A stretch of 41,259 bases of DNA from Bacteroidales bacterium UBA4788 (GCA_002402965.1 DHGW01000053.1:9047-50305), one strand, 5' to 3'. Positions 1 through 7,920 are shown, counted from the stretch's first letter. Numbers and translations are program-made. Notes: a model not told the origin generated them from the letters alone.

Positions 1-25
1 GTCGGCAGTGTGTAACTGGATGATT

Positions 26-106
26 GACTGGAGACTAGAGATTGAAGATTGAAGACTGAAGCTTGCGGACCGGAGTATCCTCTACTGCCTATTGCCTATT
101 ACTGCC
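26..106. repeat. Heptad repeat block downstream of the SDR gene
   Basis: Positions 26-60 are five 7-nt units (GACTGGA, GACTAGA, GATTGAA, GATTGAA, GACTGAA). Positions 83-96 are TACTGCC then TATTGCC. Both word families recur at other gene boundaries in this window (2061, 2194, 13183-13308), in either orientation. The block lies just past the 3' end of the minus-strand SDR gene. Its function is unknown; transcript-end structure is an inference. Confidence 0.6.
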
Positions 107-107
107 C

Positions 108-803
108 TCAGGGTACCGAAAGGGCAACCGGCAGAATCTTCCCATTAAAGAACTTGTTGCCGTTTACGGCGAAATCGGCAATGAACCGTGCCATCTCTGC
201 AGGCGACACAGGTGCGGTAAATCCCGGAAACGCCTTGCTGAACATCTCCGTCTTCACCGCACCGGGACAGAGACAGTTGAAGGAGATACCCTTTTCCGCA
301 TACTCTGCCGCCAGGCACTCTGTCAGTATGGCCAGCGCACCCTTGGTGGCGCTGTACCAGGCGAGACCCGGGAACTTCATGCTACCCTGGAAACCTCCCA
401 TGCTGCCGATATTGACAACATGAGCTCCCCGCTCCATGAGTGGCAATAACTCTGCGGTCAGCATCGCCGCCGAGGTGAAGTTTACCGCAACTGACGATGT
501 TATATCGGCTTCGTCGTGTTCCTCAAAGGGCTTGTTAACCAGGTGACCTGCATTGTTGATCAGGATATCTACCTTCCCCGCCTCCTCTTTAAGCCTCTTT
601 TTGAGCGCCCTGAGCGACGATCTGCCGGAAGTGATATCCATGGGCACAGCTATGATATTATTATGCCTCGAGGCTCCGGAGAGGCTTTCGAGCGATTTTT
701 TCCCGCGGGCAATTGCATATATCTTGTTTTCCGGCTCTTCCGAGAGTATGAGGGCTACTTCGCGTCCTATGCCCGACGAAGCCCCTGTTATCACTATATT
801 CAT
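108..803 (-). CDS. SDR family NAD(P)-dependent oxidoreductase
   Basis: This is a classical short-chain dehydrogenase/reductase of 231 aa, a cytosolic single-domain Rossmann protein that oxidises or reduces a hydroxyl/keto substrate with NAD(P). The cofactor loop TGASSGIG is at residues 6-13 and NNAG at 83-86. The catalytic residues are Ser134 and YSATK (Tyr150, Lys154). The substrate cannot be read from the sequence. It stands alone on the minus strand, with the beta-barrel-like gene divergent about 110 bp away. The ATG at 801-803 puts the glycine-rich loop right at the N-terminus, as expected. The length is slightly short for the family (about 240-260 aa), with a compact C-terminus. Confidence 0.9.
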   Translation of the reverse strand: MNIVITGASSGIGREVALILSEEPENKIYAIARGKKSLESLSGASRHNNIIAVPMDITSGRSSLRALKKRLKEEAGKVDILINNAGHLVNKPFEEHDEADITSSVAVNFTSAAMLTAELLPLMERGAHVVNIGSMGGFQGSMKFPGLAWYSATKGALAILTECLAAEYAEKGISFNCLCPGAVKTEMFSKAFPGFTAPVSPAEMARFIADFAVNGNKFFNGKILPVALSVP

Positions 804-913
804 CTTATTATCAGTGTTATAATGAAATTAAACATTTTTAGTCGGGGTCAATTACTGTAAATGTACTGATTTTTGATTTTATTTGTAGCCTCAAAATGAG
901 GTTACTGCATCAT

Positions 914-1480
914 ATGAAGAAGATTCTGATAATGACACTTTTGCTTCTGATGGTCTGTTCAGTTTCCGGACAGGTGCCGGAGACGGTGAAGCAAATGGAG
1001 AATCCCCCGCTGAGACAGCGACTCTTTTTCGGCGGGTCTTTCGGACTGCAATTCGGAACCGTGACGAACATAGAGGTGGCGCCTCTGGCCGGCATATGGC
1101 TGCTACCGCGTCTGGCCGTCGGAGCGGGACCAACATTCCAGTACTATAAGGACCCGTACGGCAAAACCGCAATCTACGGCGGTCGGGCAATGATGCAAAT
1201 GACGCTGATTCAGGATCTTAACAATATCATTCCAATCGGATGGAATACCGGGATATTCGTCCACGGTGAATATGAAGCACTAAGTCTCGAAAGATCATTC
1301 TTCACCACAGCGCCCGAGGATTCGGGTCGTATGTATTACGGAGGCTTACTGGCAGGAGCAGGGATATCTCAGCCTACCGGTAAAAAGTCAAGCATGAACA
1401 TCACTTTCCTCTGGAGCATTACCGGCAATGAGTACGGATTGTACGACACCCCGGAGATCAGAATTGAATTCTACTTTTAA
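914..1480 (+). CDS. Small secreted beta-barrel-like protein, function unknown
   Basis: The product is 188 aa from the ATG at 914. An in-frame start at 896 would add six residues ahead of an obvious signal peptide (MKKILIMTLLLLMVCSVSGQ), so 914 is preferred. After the signal the sequence alternates glycine-rich and aromatic amphipathic strands (FFGGSFGLQFGTV, GGLLAGAGI, RIEFYF) and ends in phenylalanine. These are typical of small outer-membrane beta-barrels or outer-membrane-beta-barrel-domain proteins in Bacteroidota. I do not recognise a specific family, and no enzymatic motif is visible. The slyD-like gene follows 40 bp downstream on the same strand and may be co-transcribed. Confidence 0.75.
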   Translation: MKKILIMTLLLLMVCSVSGQVPETVKQMENPPLRQRLFFGGSFGLQFGTVTNIEVAPLAGIWLLPRLAVGAGPTFQYYKDPYGKTAIYGGRAMMQMTLIQDLNNIIPIGWNTGIFVHGEYEALSLERSFFTTAPEDSGRMYYGGLLAGAGISQPTGKKSSMNITFLWSITGNEYGLYDTPEIRIEFYF

Positions 1481-1520
1481 TATATATGAACTAGTTGAAA
1501 ACAAATAAAATCAGTTAATT

Positions 1521-2057
1521 ATGAAACTTGAGAACAATAGATTTGCCTCACTTGTATATACGCTGCATGAAGGTAGCATTGATGGCAGGGTGATTGAAAC
1601 GGTAGAGGAGTCTGCTCCGCTTGGTTTTGTCTTCGGAGAGGGAAGACTGCTTCCTGCATTTGAGGCAAATCTGGCAGGACTGGAAGAGGGTGCTGCATTT
1701 GATTTCAGCCTCTCTGCGGCTGATGCATATGGCGAGATCCGTGAGGAGATGGTGATTAGCCTGCCAAGGAGTATATTTGAGGATGAAGGTGTATTAAGAA
1801 GCGAGATATGCTACGTCGGCAATAATGTTCCGATGATGGACTCACAGGGCAACAGGATGAACGGGGTTGTTGTTGAGATAGGAGATGCTTTTGTGAAGAT
1901 GGATTTCAACCATCCCCTGGCCGGCACCGACCTGCATTTTTCCGGAATGGTTGTGGGCGTCCGTGAAGCCACTCCCGAGGAACTGATGGTACCATCGGCT
2001 GGCGGTTGTTCCTCTTGCGGCAGCAAGAGCAGCGGTTGCGGCGGCAGCTGTGGATGA
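1521..2057 (+). CDS. slyD: FKBP-type peptidyl-prolyl cis-trans isomerase, SlyD-like
   Basis: The 178-aa protein has the SlyD arrangement: an FKBP half (GEGRLLPAFEANLAGL, about residues 39-54), an inserted chaperone (IF) segment at about 70-125, and the returning FKBP strand with MDFNHPLAG near 127-135. The C-terminal 17 residues are Cys/Gly/Ser-rich (CSSCGSKSSGCGGSCG), which suggests metal binding like the His/Cys-rich tail of E. coli SlyD, here made of Cys rather than His. The family catalyses prolyl isomerisation and folding assistance in the cytosol and can deliver nickel. No hydrogenase or urease genes are nearby, so a metallochaperone role is only suggested by the tail. Confidence 0.88.
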   Translation: MKLENNRFASLVYTLHEGSIDGRVIETVEESAPLGFVFGEGRLLPAFEANLAGLEEGAAFDFSLSAADAYGEIREEMVISLPRSIFEDEGVLRSEICYVGNNVPMMDSQGNRMNGVVVEIGDAFVKMDFNHPLAGTDLHFSGMVVGVREATPEELMVPSAGGCSSCGSKSSGCGGSCG

Positions 2058-2060
2058 GAT

Positions 2061-2112
2061 CAGTCTTCAGTCTTCAGTCTCCAGTCATTCAATCACTAAT
2101 GATTGTTGACTG
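2061..2112. terminator. Heptad repeat (CAGTCTT)n plus imperfect hairpin between convergent genes
   Basis: CAGTCTT is repeated 3.7 times at 2061-2086, starting four bases after the slyD stop. It runs into an imperfect inverted repeat, CAGTCATTCAATCA (2082-2095) against TGATTGTTGACTG (2100-2112), with a four-base loop. There is no clean U-tract. The element sits between convergent slyD and the symporter, so a bidirectional terminator is plausible. A second heptad pair, TTCTGCC-TATTGCC (2194-2207), overlaps the symporter stop codon. Confidence 0.45.
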
Positions 2113-2206
2113 TGTACTCTATTATTGCTTTCCCTGCAATCTGGCTCCTTCGCTAAAATGACCCGCCGGATCATTTTTTCATGCTCGGCCCTCTTCTGCC
2201 TATTGC

Positions 2207-3442
2207 CTAAACCCTGAGTTCCTCGCCCTCCGACTTGGCAATGATCACTGCACCGCATGTATCACCGTATACGTTGATGGCGGTGCGAAACATGTCTAGG
2301 ATACGGTCAACTGCAAGGATCAGTCCAATGCCCTCCAGTGGCAGCCCGACAGCATTAAGTACGACAGCCATCATAACCAGTCCAGCCATGGGTATCCCGG
2401 CGGATCCGATGGCTGCAAGCAAAGCAGTGAATATCACTACCATCTGCTGGCCCAATGTAAGGTCGATCCCATATGCCTGTGCAATGAAAATTACAGCCAC
2501 ACACTCGTAAAGGGCAGTACCGTTCATATTGATCGTTGCCCCAAGGGGCAGAGTGAAGCTTGCTATCTTATTGGATACACCGTTCTTCGTCTCAACTGTC
2601 TCCATGGTGAGCGGGAGGGTGGCATTGGATGACGATGTTGAGAAGGCAGTCAGTATCACAGTCGACATGTTCCTCAGATGCTTGATCGGGTTGGCCCGTC
2701 CAAGGAACCTGACCAGCAGCGGAAGTGTGATCAGGCCCTGAAAAAGCAGCCCCGCCAGTACCGTAAGAAAATAGACCCCCATACTGCTGATGATCTCGCC
2801 AACCTGGTTGCCGCTGTTTATCTGCTGCGAGAGCACCTTTGCAATTATGCTGAAGACACCCAGGGGAGTGAATTTGATGACGAAGAGGGTGATCTTCATA
2901 ATCACATCGAGGATGGCGTTGACAACATCAACGAGCAGGACACGGGATTTTTCCCCGACCCTCGTTACAAAGAATCCTGCAAGGATGGCAAAAAATATTA
3001 TCGAAAGCATTTGAGCCTCCGACATCGCCCTTATTATGTTGGTCGGAACGATGTTGATCAGCGTCTGCCCGAAACTCTCCTTTCCCACCGATATATCTTC
3101 CAGTGGCACCTGCAGGCCGAGGTCAGCACCGACGCCAGGCTTTATCAACTGCACCAGCACGAATCCCGTAAGTATTGCAAGCAGCGTGGAGAGTATGTAA
3201 TAACCCATTGTCTTCAGCCCCAGCCGCCCCAGGTTTTCTGCGGTGCCTACACTGGCCACACCTGTCATGATGGAACAGAAGATAAGAGGCACAATAACCA
3301 TGTTAAGTCCCCGGAGGAAAACCTCTCCCATCCAGTTGGTGTACTTTGTGAGATGGGGGAAGAAATAACCAAACAAACCACCCAACGCCAGCATGATCAG
3401 TATCTGCCAGTGCATGGCAAGAGAAAAATTTCTTTTAACCAT
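2207..3442 (-). CDS. Dicarboxylate/amino acid:cation symporter (DAACS, GltP/DctA family)
   Basis: A 411-aa inner-membrane secondary transporter of the glutamate/aspartate/dicarboxylate:Na+ or H+ symporter family. Visible family signatures are the serine-rich hairpin (TAFSTSSSNATLPLTMETVE), TM7 with the NMxGTA motif, the second hairpin (IGSAGIPMAG), and TM8 (DRILDMFRTAINVYGDTCGA). The TM7 motif reads NMNGTA instead of the usual NMDGTA; the codon is AAC. That Asp contributes to a sodium site in characterised archaeal homologues, so ion coupling may differ (inference). The ATG at 3442 gives a normal N-terminus with an amphipathic leader (MVKRNFSLAMHWQILIM). The gene is monocistronic, convergent with slyD. 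Substrate specificity is not assignable. Confidence 0.93.
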   Translation of the reverse strand: MVKRNFSLAMHWQILIMLALGGLFGYFFPHLTKYTNWMGEVFLRGLNMVIVPLIFCSIMTGVASVGTAENLGRLGLKTMGYYILSTLLAILTGFVLVQLIKPGVGADLGLQVPLEDISVGKESFGQTLINIVPTNIIRAMSEAQMLSIIFFAILAGFFVTRVGEKSRVLLVDVVNAILDVIMKITLFVIKFTPLGVFSIIAKVLSQQINSGNQVGEIISSMGVYFLTVLAGLLFQGLITLPLLVRFLGRANPIKHLRNMSTVILTAFSTSSSNATLPLTMETVETKNGVSNKIASFTLPLGATINMNGTALYECVAVIFIAQAYGIDLTLGQQMVVIFTALLAAIGSAGIPMAGLVMMAVVLNAVGLPLEGIGLILAVDRILDMFRTAINVYGDTCGAVIIAKSEGEELRV

Positions 3443-3684
3443 ATGTCTGATATTACTCCCGGAATCGGGATGAAAAACGTGGTTAATACTTTAAGTGGAT
3501 GAAGATAATCAAAAGATTACTCCGCAAAAGATGTTATAAATTATGTTTCCAGATTTCAAAATTCCCATGTGGGGCAGAACCCCCGGGAAAAAAATCAATT
3601 CTCAGCGACTTCAGGAGAAAGGAGGGATTATCCACCTCCCGGCATTGGGACATATCACAAAAAAAACCAAAGACAAGACTCAAA

Positions 3685-3696
3685 TTACAAATGTAA
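3685..3696. promoter_or_regulatory. Putative operator TTACAAATGTAA (distal)
   Basis: An inverted repeat with perfect TTACA/TGTAA arms. Read on the minus strand it contains TACATTTG, which fits the Bacteroidota -7 consensus, so it might mark a symporter promoter about 240 nt upstream of the start. No -33 partner is seen. Confidence 0.35.
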
Positions 3697-4025
3697 ACCA
3701 TCCGGAAAGCTGGATAATTGCATCTGTAAGTTACTTATGTAATTGCAGAATGATTATATATGTAAAGTTTTCTTGTTAAATGAATATACATTTCTTATAA
3801 TGCTATTTATCAGCATAATATACGAATTATATAAATTAAATATGGAGCAATGAATTCATTTTGAAGGCAGACTTACTTAGATATGGCTGAACATTAGTTG
3901 TTAAGACACATATATTCAATAGATAGAGCCTCCTAAACTAAAGTATAAGTACTTATAATTATGTTACATATAGGACATTAAACCTGGCCGAAATGCATTA
4001 CTCATAAGTAATTCTATATTGATAG

Positions 4026-4037
4026 TTACAGATGTAA
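4026..4037. promoter_or_regulatory. Putative operator TTACAGATGTAA
   Basis: A perfect TTACA-N2-TGTAA inverted repeat 47 bp upstream of the next such site. It probably forms part of the control region of the XRE regulator that begins at 4100. Confidence 0.4.
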
Positions 4038-4072
4038 ATCACAATATATGACACATGTAAATATTATTGTAG

Positions 4073-4084
4073 TTACATTTGTAC
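4073..4084 (+). promoter_or_regulatory. Putative promoter -7 element inside a TTACATTTGTAC operator
   Basis: TACATTTG at 4074-4081 matches the Bacteroidota -7 consensus TAnnTTTG and lies within the inverted repeat TTACATTTGTAC (one arm mismatch). Transcription would start a few bases downstream, leaving a leader of about 13 nt before the ATG at 4100. The overlap suggests autorepression by the XRE protein (inference). I do not see a good -33 element. Confidence 0.45.
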
Positions 4085-4099
4085 AAACGATTTCAGTAC

Positions 4100-4543
4100 A
4101 TGAAAGATCGAATACAGGCCTTTTTACAGAACGAGAACAAGAGTTACGCTCAATTTGCTGAGGAAATTGGGGTTCAGCCTTCGGGAATATCCCATATATT
4201 GTCAGGAAGGAACAATCCCAGCCTCGATTTCGTGATCAAGATGCTGCACAGATATCCGGCTCTTGCAGCTGAATGGCTTCTATTTGGTCGAGGTCCGATG
4301 TACAAATTCGTGTCCCAGCCTACATTGTTCGACGTAGAGATGCCATTAAGCTCCTCTGCCGAAGATGAAGGTGCAGGGTCGCCCGAATTACAGCCGGAGG
4401 CATCAGATGCTTCTGAGAGCCTGCAGAAGGCTGCTGAGGGGGTATTGCCAGTCAGGGAAAGCAATGGAGACGGCTCAAAACGTCTGACACGGATAGTTAT
4501 GTTCTATTCCGATAAAACTTTTACTGAATACAATCCATCCTGA
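4100..4543 (+). CDS. XRE-family helix-turn-helix transcriptional regulator
   Basis: A 147-aa protein from the ATG at 4100. An upstream in-frame TTG at 4079 lies inside the putative operator/promoter and is rejected. Residues 1-65 form a Cro/CI-type HTH domain (KSYAQFAEEIGVQPSGISHILSGRNNPS, then LDFVIKMLHRYP and AAEWLLFGRGPMY). The rest is an acidic, Ser/Ala/Glu-rich, probably disordered tail ending in a short basic stretch (TRIVMFYSDKTFTEYNPS). This layout is common in Bacteroidota regulators. pyrK starts 46 bp downstream on the same strand, so co-transcription or control of pyrimidine genes is possible but not shown. The TTACA/TGTAA repeats upstream are candidate binding sites. Confidence 0.85.
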   Translation: MKDRIQAFLQNENKSYAQFAEEIGVQPSGISHILSGRNNPSLDFVIKMLHRYPALAAEWLLFGRGPMYKFVSQPTLFDVEMPLSSSAEDEGAGSPELQPEASDASESLQKAAEGVLPVRESNGDGSKRLTRIVMFYSDKTFTEYNPS

Positions 4544-4588
4544 CAGGATTTCTCCAAATTGTCTATTTTTGCAGACAAAGGATTCCTG

Positions 4589-5368
4589 ATGAAAAAGCGG
4601 GTTGAAGATCTTACGGTTACAGATAACAGGAGACTGACCGACAGCTTCTTTGTTTTAAAAGTTCATTCTGCTGAAGGGCTGCCTGAGATCAATCCCGGTC
4701 AGTTTGTACAGGCCCTGGTGACGGAGAGTCCTGCCACTTTCCTCCGCAGACCTCTTTCTGTCCATGATGTGGATCATTCAACCAATACTGTATCGCTGCT
4801 GGTGCAGGTCGCAGGTCCTGGTACTGAGCGCCTGTCGCGACTCATCCCCGGAGAAAATCTTAACCTGATTTATCCCCTCGGTAACGCATTTACACTGCCC
4901 TCAGCAGGGGAAAAGGTGCTGCTTACCGGCGGCGGATGCGGTATGGCGCCGCTGCTCTACCTGGGAAGAAAAATACACGAATCGGGCATTAAACCCCACT
5001 TTGCACTGGGATTCCGGAACCGTTCCAGGGTTCTCGAAAATGAGGAATTCAAAAAACTTGGGCAGGTTTGGCTCTCAACTGAGGACGGTTCTGAGGGCCA
5101 TAAGGGATTTGTTACGGATATACCTGCCTTCAGGGATGAACACTGGGATAAAGTCTACTGCTGCGGCCCCGAGCCTATGATGAAAGCTGTGGCTGCCGTT
5201 TGCCGTAAAAGAGAGATATTCTGCGAGGTGTCCCTCGAGAACCTCATGGCATGCGGGATGGGAATATGCCTCTGCTGCATTGTGCCTACTACATCCGGAA
5301 ACCTGTGCTCCTGCACCGACGGACCGGTATTCAACATAAAAGATCTCAAATGGCAGACCTCAGGATAA
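4589..5368 (+). CDS. pyrK: Dihydroorotate dehydrogenase B, electron transfer subunit (PyrK)
   Basis: PyrK is the FAD and [2Fe-2S] subunit of class 1B dihydroorotate dehydrogenase. It carries electrons from the PyrD FMN to NAD+ in pyrimidine biosynthesis. The ATG at 4589 (259 aa) is preferred to a TTG at 4559, because TATTTTTG at 4564-4571 fits a -7 promoter element. Seen in order: a flavodoxin-reductase-like FAD barrel (FLRRPLSVHDV, Arg-x-x-[ST] type), the NAD-binding GGGCGMAPLLYLG loop, CGPEPMMKA, and the cluster cysteines ACGMGICLCCIV (C-x4-C-x2-C spacing) with the last Cys in CTDGPVF. It overlaps pyrD by 19 nt, so translation is coupled. Confidence 0.95.
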   Translation: MKKRVEDLTVTDNRRLTDSFFVLKVHSAEGLPEINPGQFVQALVTESPATFLRRPLSVHDVDHSTNTVSLLVQVAGPGTERLSRLIPGENLNLIYPLGNAFTLPSAGEKVLLTGGGCGMAPLLYLGRKIHESGIKPHFALGFRNRSRVLENEEFKKLGQVWLSTEDGSEGHKGFVTDIPAFRDEHWDKVYCCGPEPMMKAVAAVCRKREIFCEVSLENLMACGMGICLCCIVPTTSGNLCSCTDGPVFNIKDLKWQTSG

Positions 5369-6258
5369 AGATAGGATCGTTGAAACTGCGTAACCCGGTC
5401 ATACTGGCTTCCGGAACATGCGGTTACGGGGCTGAACTCGAGGATTTCATGGACCTGTCGGAGCTCGGCGCCATCATAGTGAAGGGCACTACCCTCGAGC
5501 CGAGAGAGGGCAATGCTTATCCGCGCATGGCGGAGACTGCATCGGGAATGCTCAATGCTGTCGGTCTTCAGAATAAGGGAATTGACTATTTCGAAAAGCA
5601 TATCTATCCTCATCTTGCTGAATATGACACACATGTGATTGTCAATGTGAACGGCAACACGATCGAGGATTATGTTGAACTGTCGCGACGTCTCAGCCGT
5701 CTCAATGCTATCCCGGCCATTGAACTCAATATCTCCTGTCCCAACGTCAAAAAAGGAGGGATGATCTTCGGTACCAACCCTGCTTCAGCCAGGGAGGTCA
5801 TTTCGGCTGTCCGGAACGTATACAGCAAGACGCTTATTGTCAAGCTCTCACCTAATGTGACTGATATCACAGAGTTTGCCCGTATCTCCGAAGAGGAAGG
5901 AGCTGAGGCGATCTCCCTGGTGAATACACTGCTCGGCATGGCCATTGATGTCAGAACGATGAATCCGAAACTCTCAACCGTTACCGGCGGGCTGTCAGGA
6001 CCGGCGATCAAACCGGTGGCGCTAAGGATGGTATGGCAGTCCGCGAAGGCTGTAAAGATTCCTGTCATCGGGCTGGGCGGGATCATGAACGCTGATGATG
6101 CCCTCGAGTTTATTATGGCCGGCGCCACCGCAGTACAGGTGGGAACAGCCTCTTTCATCGAGCCGCGAACCGGAGTTGAAGTGGTGAAAGGTATTGAAAG
6201 ATTCCTTGTTGAAAAAGATTTCGATTCTATCAGCAGAATTATCGGGATAATAAATTAG
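5350..6258 (+). CDS. pyrD: Dihydroorotate dehydrogenase B, catalytic subunit (PyrD)
   Basis: The FMN-containing catalytic subunit oxidises dihydroorotate to orotate in the cytosol, paired with PyrK. The product is 302 aa from the ATG at 5350; a longer frame from 5251 would run deep into pyrK and lacks family similarity at its N-terminus. Visible motifs are SGTCGYGAE (class 1 N-terminal loop), VKGTTLEPREGN (FMN/substrate Lys), NISCPNVKKGG with the class 1 catalytic Cys, and the phosphate-binding GLGGIMNADDALEFIMAGATAVQVGTA near the C-terminus. Cys rather than Ser as the base, plus the adjacent pyrK, places it in class 1B. Its start overlaps the pyrK end. Confidence 0.96.
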   Translation: MADLRIKIGSLKLRNPVILASGTCGYGAELEDFMDLSELGAIIVKGTTLEPREGNAYPRMAETASGMLNAVGLQNKGIDYFEKHIYPHLAEYDTHVIVNVNGNTIEDYVELSRRLSRLNAIPAIELNISCPNVKKGGMIFGTNPASAREVISAVRNVYSKTLIVKLSPNVTDITEFARISEEEGAEAISLVNTLLGMAIDVRTMNPKLSTVTGGLSGPAIKPVALRMVWQSAKAVKIPVIGLGGIMNADDALEFIMAGATAVQVGTASFIEPRTGVEVVKGIERFLVEKDFDSISRIIGIIN

Positions 6259-6278
6259 GATTTGAGTCTGATTTGCTT

Positions 6279-6286
6279 TAAATTTG
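6279..6286 (+). promoter_or_regulatory. Putative -7 element (TAAATTTG) upstream of the Lrp/AsnC gene
   Basis: An exact TAnnTTTG match, 50 nt before the ATG at 6337 in the 78-bp gap after pyrD. The nearest TTTG upstream is only 14 nt away, so the -33 element is not convincing. Confidence 0.4.
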
Positions 6287-6336
6287 TAAATTTAGAGGCG
6301 CAATTATATTCAATGACTAAATAATAAAAAGTAATC

Positions 6337-6807
6337 ATGGCAGAAAATTTGCAAATTGACAATCTGGACAGGAAGATTCTGGACATCATAACCAAGAATG
6401 CGAGGATACCATATCTTGAGGTTGCGCGCGACTGCAACGTATCAGGTGCGGCTATTCATCAGAGGGTCCAGAGACTCATCCGTATTGGCGTTATCAAGGG
6501 ATCGGAATTCAAGGTAGACCCGATTATGGTGGGGTTCAGAACCTGTGCATACATAGGACTGTACCTGGATAATCCGGGTAAATACAAGGAGGTGATCAAC
6601 AAACTAAAGGATATTCCTGAAGTAATTGAATGTCACTACACAACAGGTAATTATTCTTTGTTCATCAAGGTCTATACACGCGACAATGAGCACCTGCGCG
6701 AGGTGCTGACAGAAAAGATTCAGGCCATACCCGGCGTAATGCGGACGGAAACACTTATCTCCCTGGAGGAATCTATCAGCCGGCAGATACCCGTGCTCTC
6801 GAAGTAG
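6337..6807 (+). CDS. Lrp/AsnC family transcriptional regulator
   Basis: A 156-aa regulator with the family's two domains. The N-terminal winged HTH spans residues 8-55 (LDRKILDIITKNARIPYLEVARDCNVSGAAIHQRVQRLIRIGVIKG). The C-terminal RAM/ACT-like ligand-binding and oligomerisation domain spans about 65-145 (AYIGLYLDN..., VIECHYTTGNYSLFIKVYTRD, IPGVMRTETLISLEESISR). Proteins of this kind form octamers or similar discs and respond to amino acids; the ligand cannot be told from sequence. A likely promoter lies upstream and a strong intrinsic terminator immediately downstream, so it is probably a single-gene transcript separate from pyrKD. Confidence 0.93.
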   Translation: MAENLQIDNLDRKILDIITKNARIPYLEVARDCNVSGAAIHQRVQRLIRIGVIKGSEFKVDPIMVGFRTCAYIGLYLDNPGKYKEVINKLKDIPEVIECHYTTGNYSLFIKVYTRDNEHLREVLTEKIQAIPGVMRTETLISLEESISRQIPVLSK

Positions 6808-6840
6808 TACAACTCTGATAATTAACCGGTAAGACCATAG

Positions 6841-6867
6841 AAAGGTGCCATTTCCGGCACCTTTTTT
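6841..6867 (+). terminator. Intrinsic terminator after the Lrp/AsnC gene
   Basis: A perfect 9-bp stem, AAAGGTGCC (6841-6849) with GGCACCTTT (6856-6864), closed by a 6-nt loop and running into six Ts. It also lies just past the 3' end of the convergent tRNA-Lys, which may use the same stem with a weaker T-tract. Confidence 0.9.
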
Positions 6868-6876
6868 CTTGCCGTG

Positions 6877-6949
6877 TGATCCAGCTGGGGCTCGAACCCA
6901 GGACCCCATCCTTAAAAGGGATGTGCTCTACCAGCTGAGCTACTGAATC
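6877..6949 (-). tRNA. tRNA-Lys (anticodon TTT)
   Basis: A 73-nt cloverleaf on the minus strand. The acceptor GATTCAG pairs with CTGGATC (one G-T pair). The D-stem is GCTC/GAGC. The anticodon stem CATCC/GGATG encloses the loop CTTTTAA with anticodon TTT (Lys). The T-stem CTGGG/CCCAG holds TTCGAGC. The discriminator is A, and CCA is not encoded (the next bases are CAC), so the end must be added post-transcriptionally. Confidence 0.95.
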
Positions 6950-6968
6950 AGTCCTTTTTTTGGAAGTG

Positions 6969-6999
6969 CAAATGTAGAGCAAAAAATATTCCTATCAAA
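6969..6999 (-). promoter_or_regulatory. Promoter of tRNA-Lys
   Basis: On the minus strand, TTTG (6999-6996), 19 nt, then TACATTTG (6976-6969). This is an exact fit to the Bacteroidota -33/-7 pattern, 20 nt upstream of the mature tRNA 5' end. It is one of the clearest promoters in the window. Confidence 0.75.
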
Positions 7000-7093
7000 A
7001 AAAAAATCCACTTTTGCCGAAAATTGTAAAAATTTAACCTGCGCCTCCGTAAAGGACAAATAGTCATTATATTTATCGTCTATCTGACAAAAA

Positions 7094-7915
7094 ATGAAAA
7101 AAAATATTTTTCGTGATAAAGTTGTGATTGTCACAGGTGCTTCCTCAGGAATAGGTAGAGCTACAGCACTTGAATTTGCCCGCAACGGCAGCAGGGTGGT
7201 CCTTGCTGCCCGGTCCGCCGAACGACTCGCCGAACTGGAAAAAGAGATTACCGCAACAGGAGCAGAGGTTCTCGTATGCCTCACCGACGTTGCAAAGGAG
7301 GAAGACTGCCGCAGACTCATCGAAAAGACCGTTGAAAAATTCGGCACAATACATATCCTTATCAACAATGCCGGAATTTCAATGAGAGCTTTATTTGACG
7401 ATGTGGATCTCTCAGTATTGAAGCGACTTATGGATGTCAATTTCTGGGGTACAGTCTATTGCACAAAGTACGCGCTTCCCTATATCACGGGCAACAGTGG
7501 ATCAATAGTCGGCGTCTCCTCTACTGCAGGATTTCATGGTCTGCCGGGACGCACCGGATATTCTGCCTCCAAGTTCGCCATTCACGGCTTCCTTGAGACT
7601 GTCAGGATCGAGAACCTCAGGGAAAAGCTTCATGTCATGATCATAGCCCCGGGATTCACCACCTCTGAGATACGCAAACACGCACTGCTTGCCAATGGCT
7701 CCGAGCAGGGCAATTCACCAAGGGAAGAGAAAAAGCTGACTTCTCCCGAGCATGTGGCACACTGGATACTGAAGGGTATTCGCAAAAAGAAGAGGAATAA
7801 GATCATGACCTGGTCCGGAAGGTTCACCGCACTGTTGCAGAGGATTATCCCTGCAGTTGTTGACTATGGCTATTACCTCGAGATGAAGAGGGAGCCAAAC
7901 TCACCACTCAAATAA
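7094..7915 (+). CDS. SDR family oxidoreductase (DltE/YqjQ-like)
   Basis: A 273-aa classical short-chain dehydrogenase. The NAD(P) loop TGASSGIG is at 14-21, with ARS just after the second strand (an NADP preference is possible), NNAG at 92-95, catalytic Ser142/Ser143, and YSASK (Tyr156, Lys160). The C-terminal 50 residues are basic with a hydrophobic helix (ILKGIRKKKRNKIMTWSGRFTALLQRIIPAVVDYGYYL), as in membrane-associated SDRs such as the DHRS7 and YqjQ types. The substrate is unknown; lipid or keto substrates are typical of that branch. rel starts only 5 nt after its stop, so the two are very likely one operon. Confidence 0.9.
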   Translation: MKKNIFRDKVVIVTGASSGIGRATALEFARNGSRVVLAARSAERLAELEKEITATGAEVLVCLTDVAKEEDCRRLIEKTVEKFGTIHILINNAGISMRALFDDVDLSVLKRLMDVNFWGTVYCTKYALPYITGNSGSIVGVSSTAGFHGLPGRTGYSASKFAIHGFLETVRIENLREKLHVMIIAPGFTTSEIRKHALLANGSEQGNSPREEKKLTSPEHVAHWILKGIRKKKRNKIMTWSGRFTALLQRIIPAVVDYGYYLEMKREPNSPLK

Positions 7916-7920
7916 AAGTC

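Larger units (their letters stand above)
3443..4099. other. 657-bp AT-rich intergenic region with clustered TTACA/TGTAA motifs
   Basis: I see no convincing gene here; the two short reading frames at 3499-3779 have no family signature and unusual composition. The stretch carries many copies of TTACA and TGTAA, several as inverted pairs: 3685-3696, 3731-3742 (one mismatch), 3998-4011 (wider spacing), 4026-4037 and 4073-4084. It separates the symporter (leftward) from the XRE regulator (rightward), so it is likely a regulatory region. Confidence 0.6.

Noticed and set aside
2678..3502. Long plus-strand reading frame opposite the symporter
   Set aside because: It is the antisense shadow of a well-supported DAACS transporter, has no family signature and a His/Gln-rich composition typical of shadows.
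3499..3779. Short frames in the 657-bp gap
   Set aside because: No motif, Lys/Ile-rich and overlapping in two frames; the region is better explained as regulatory DNA.
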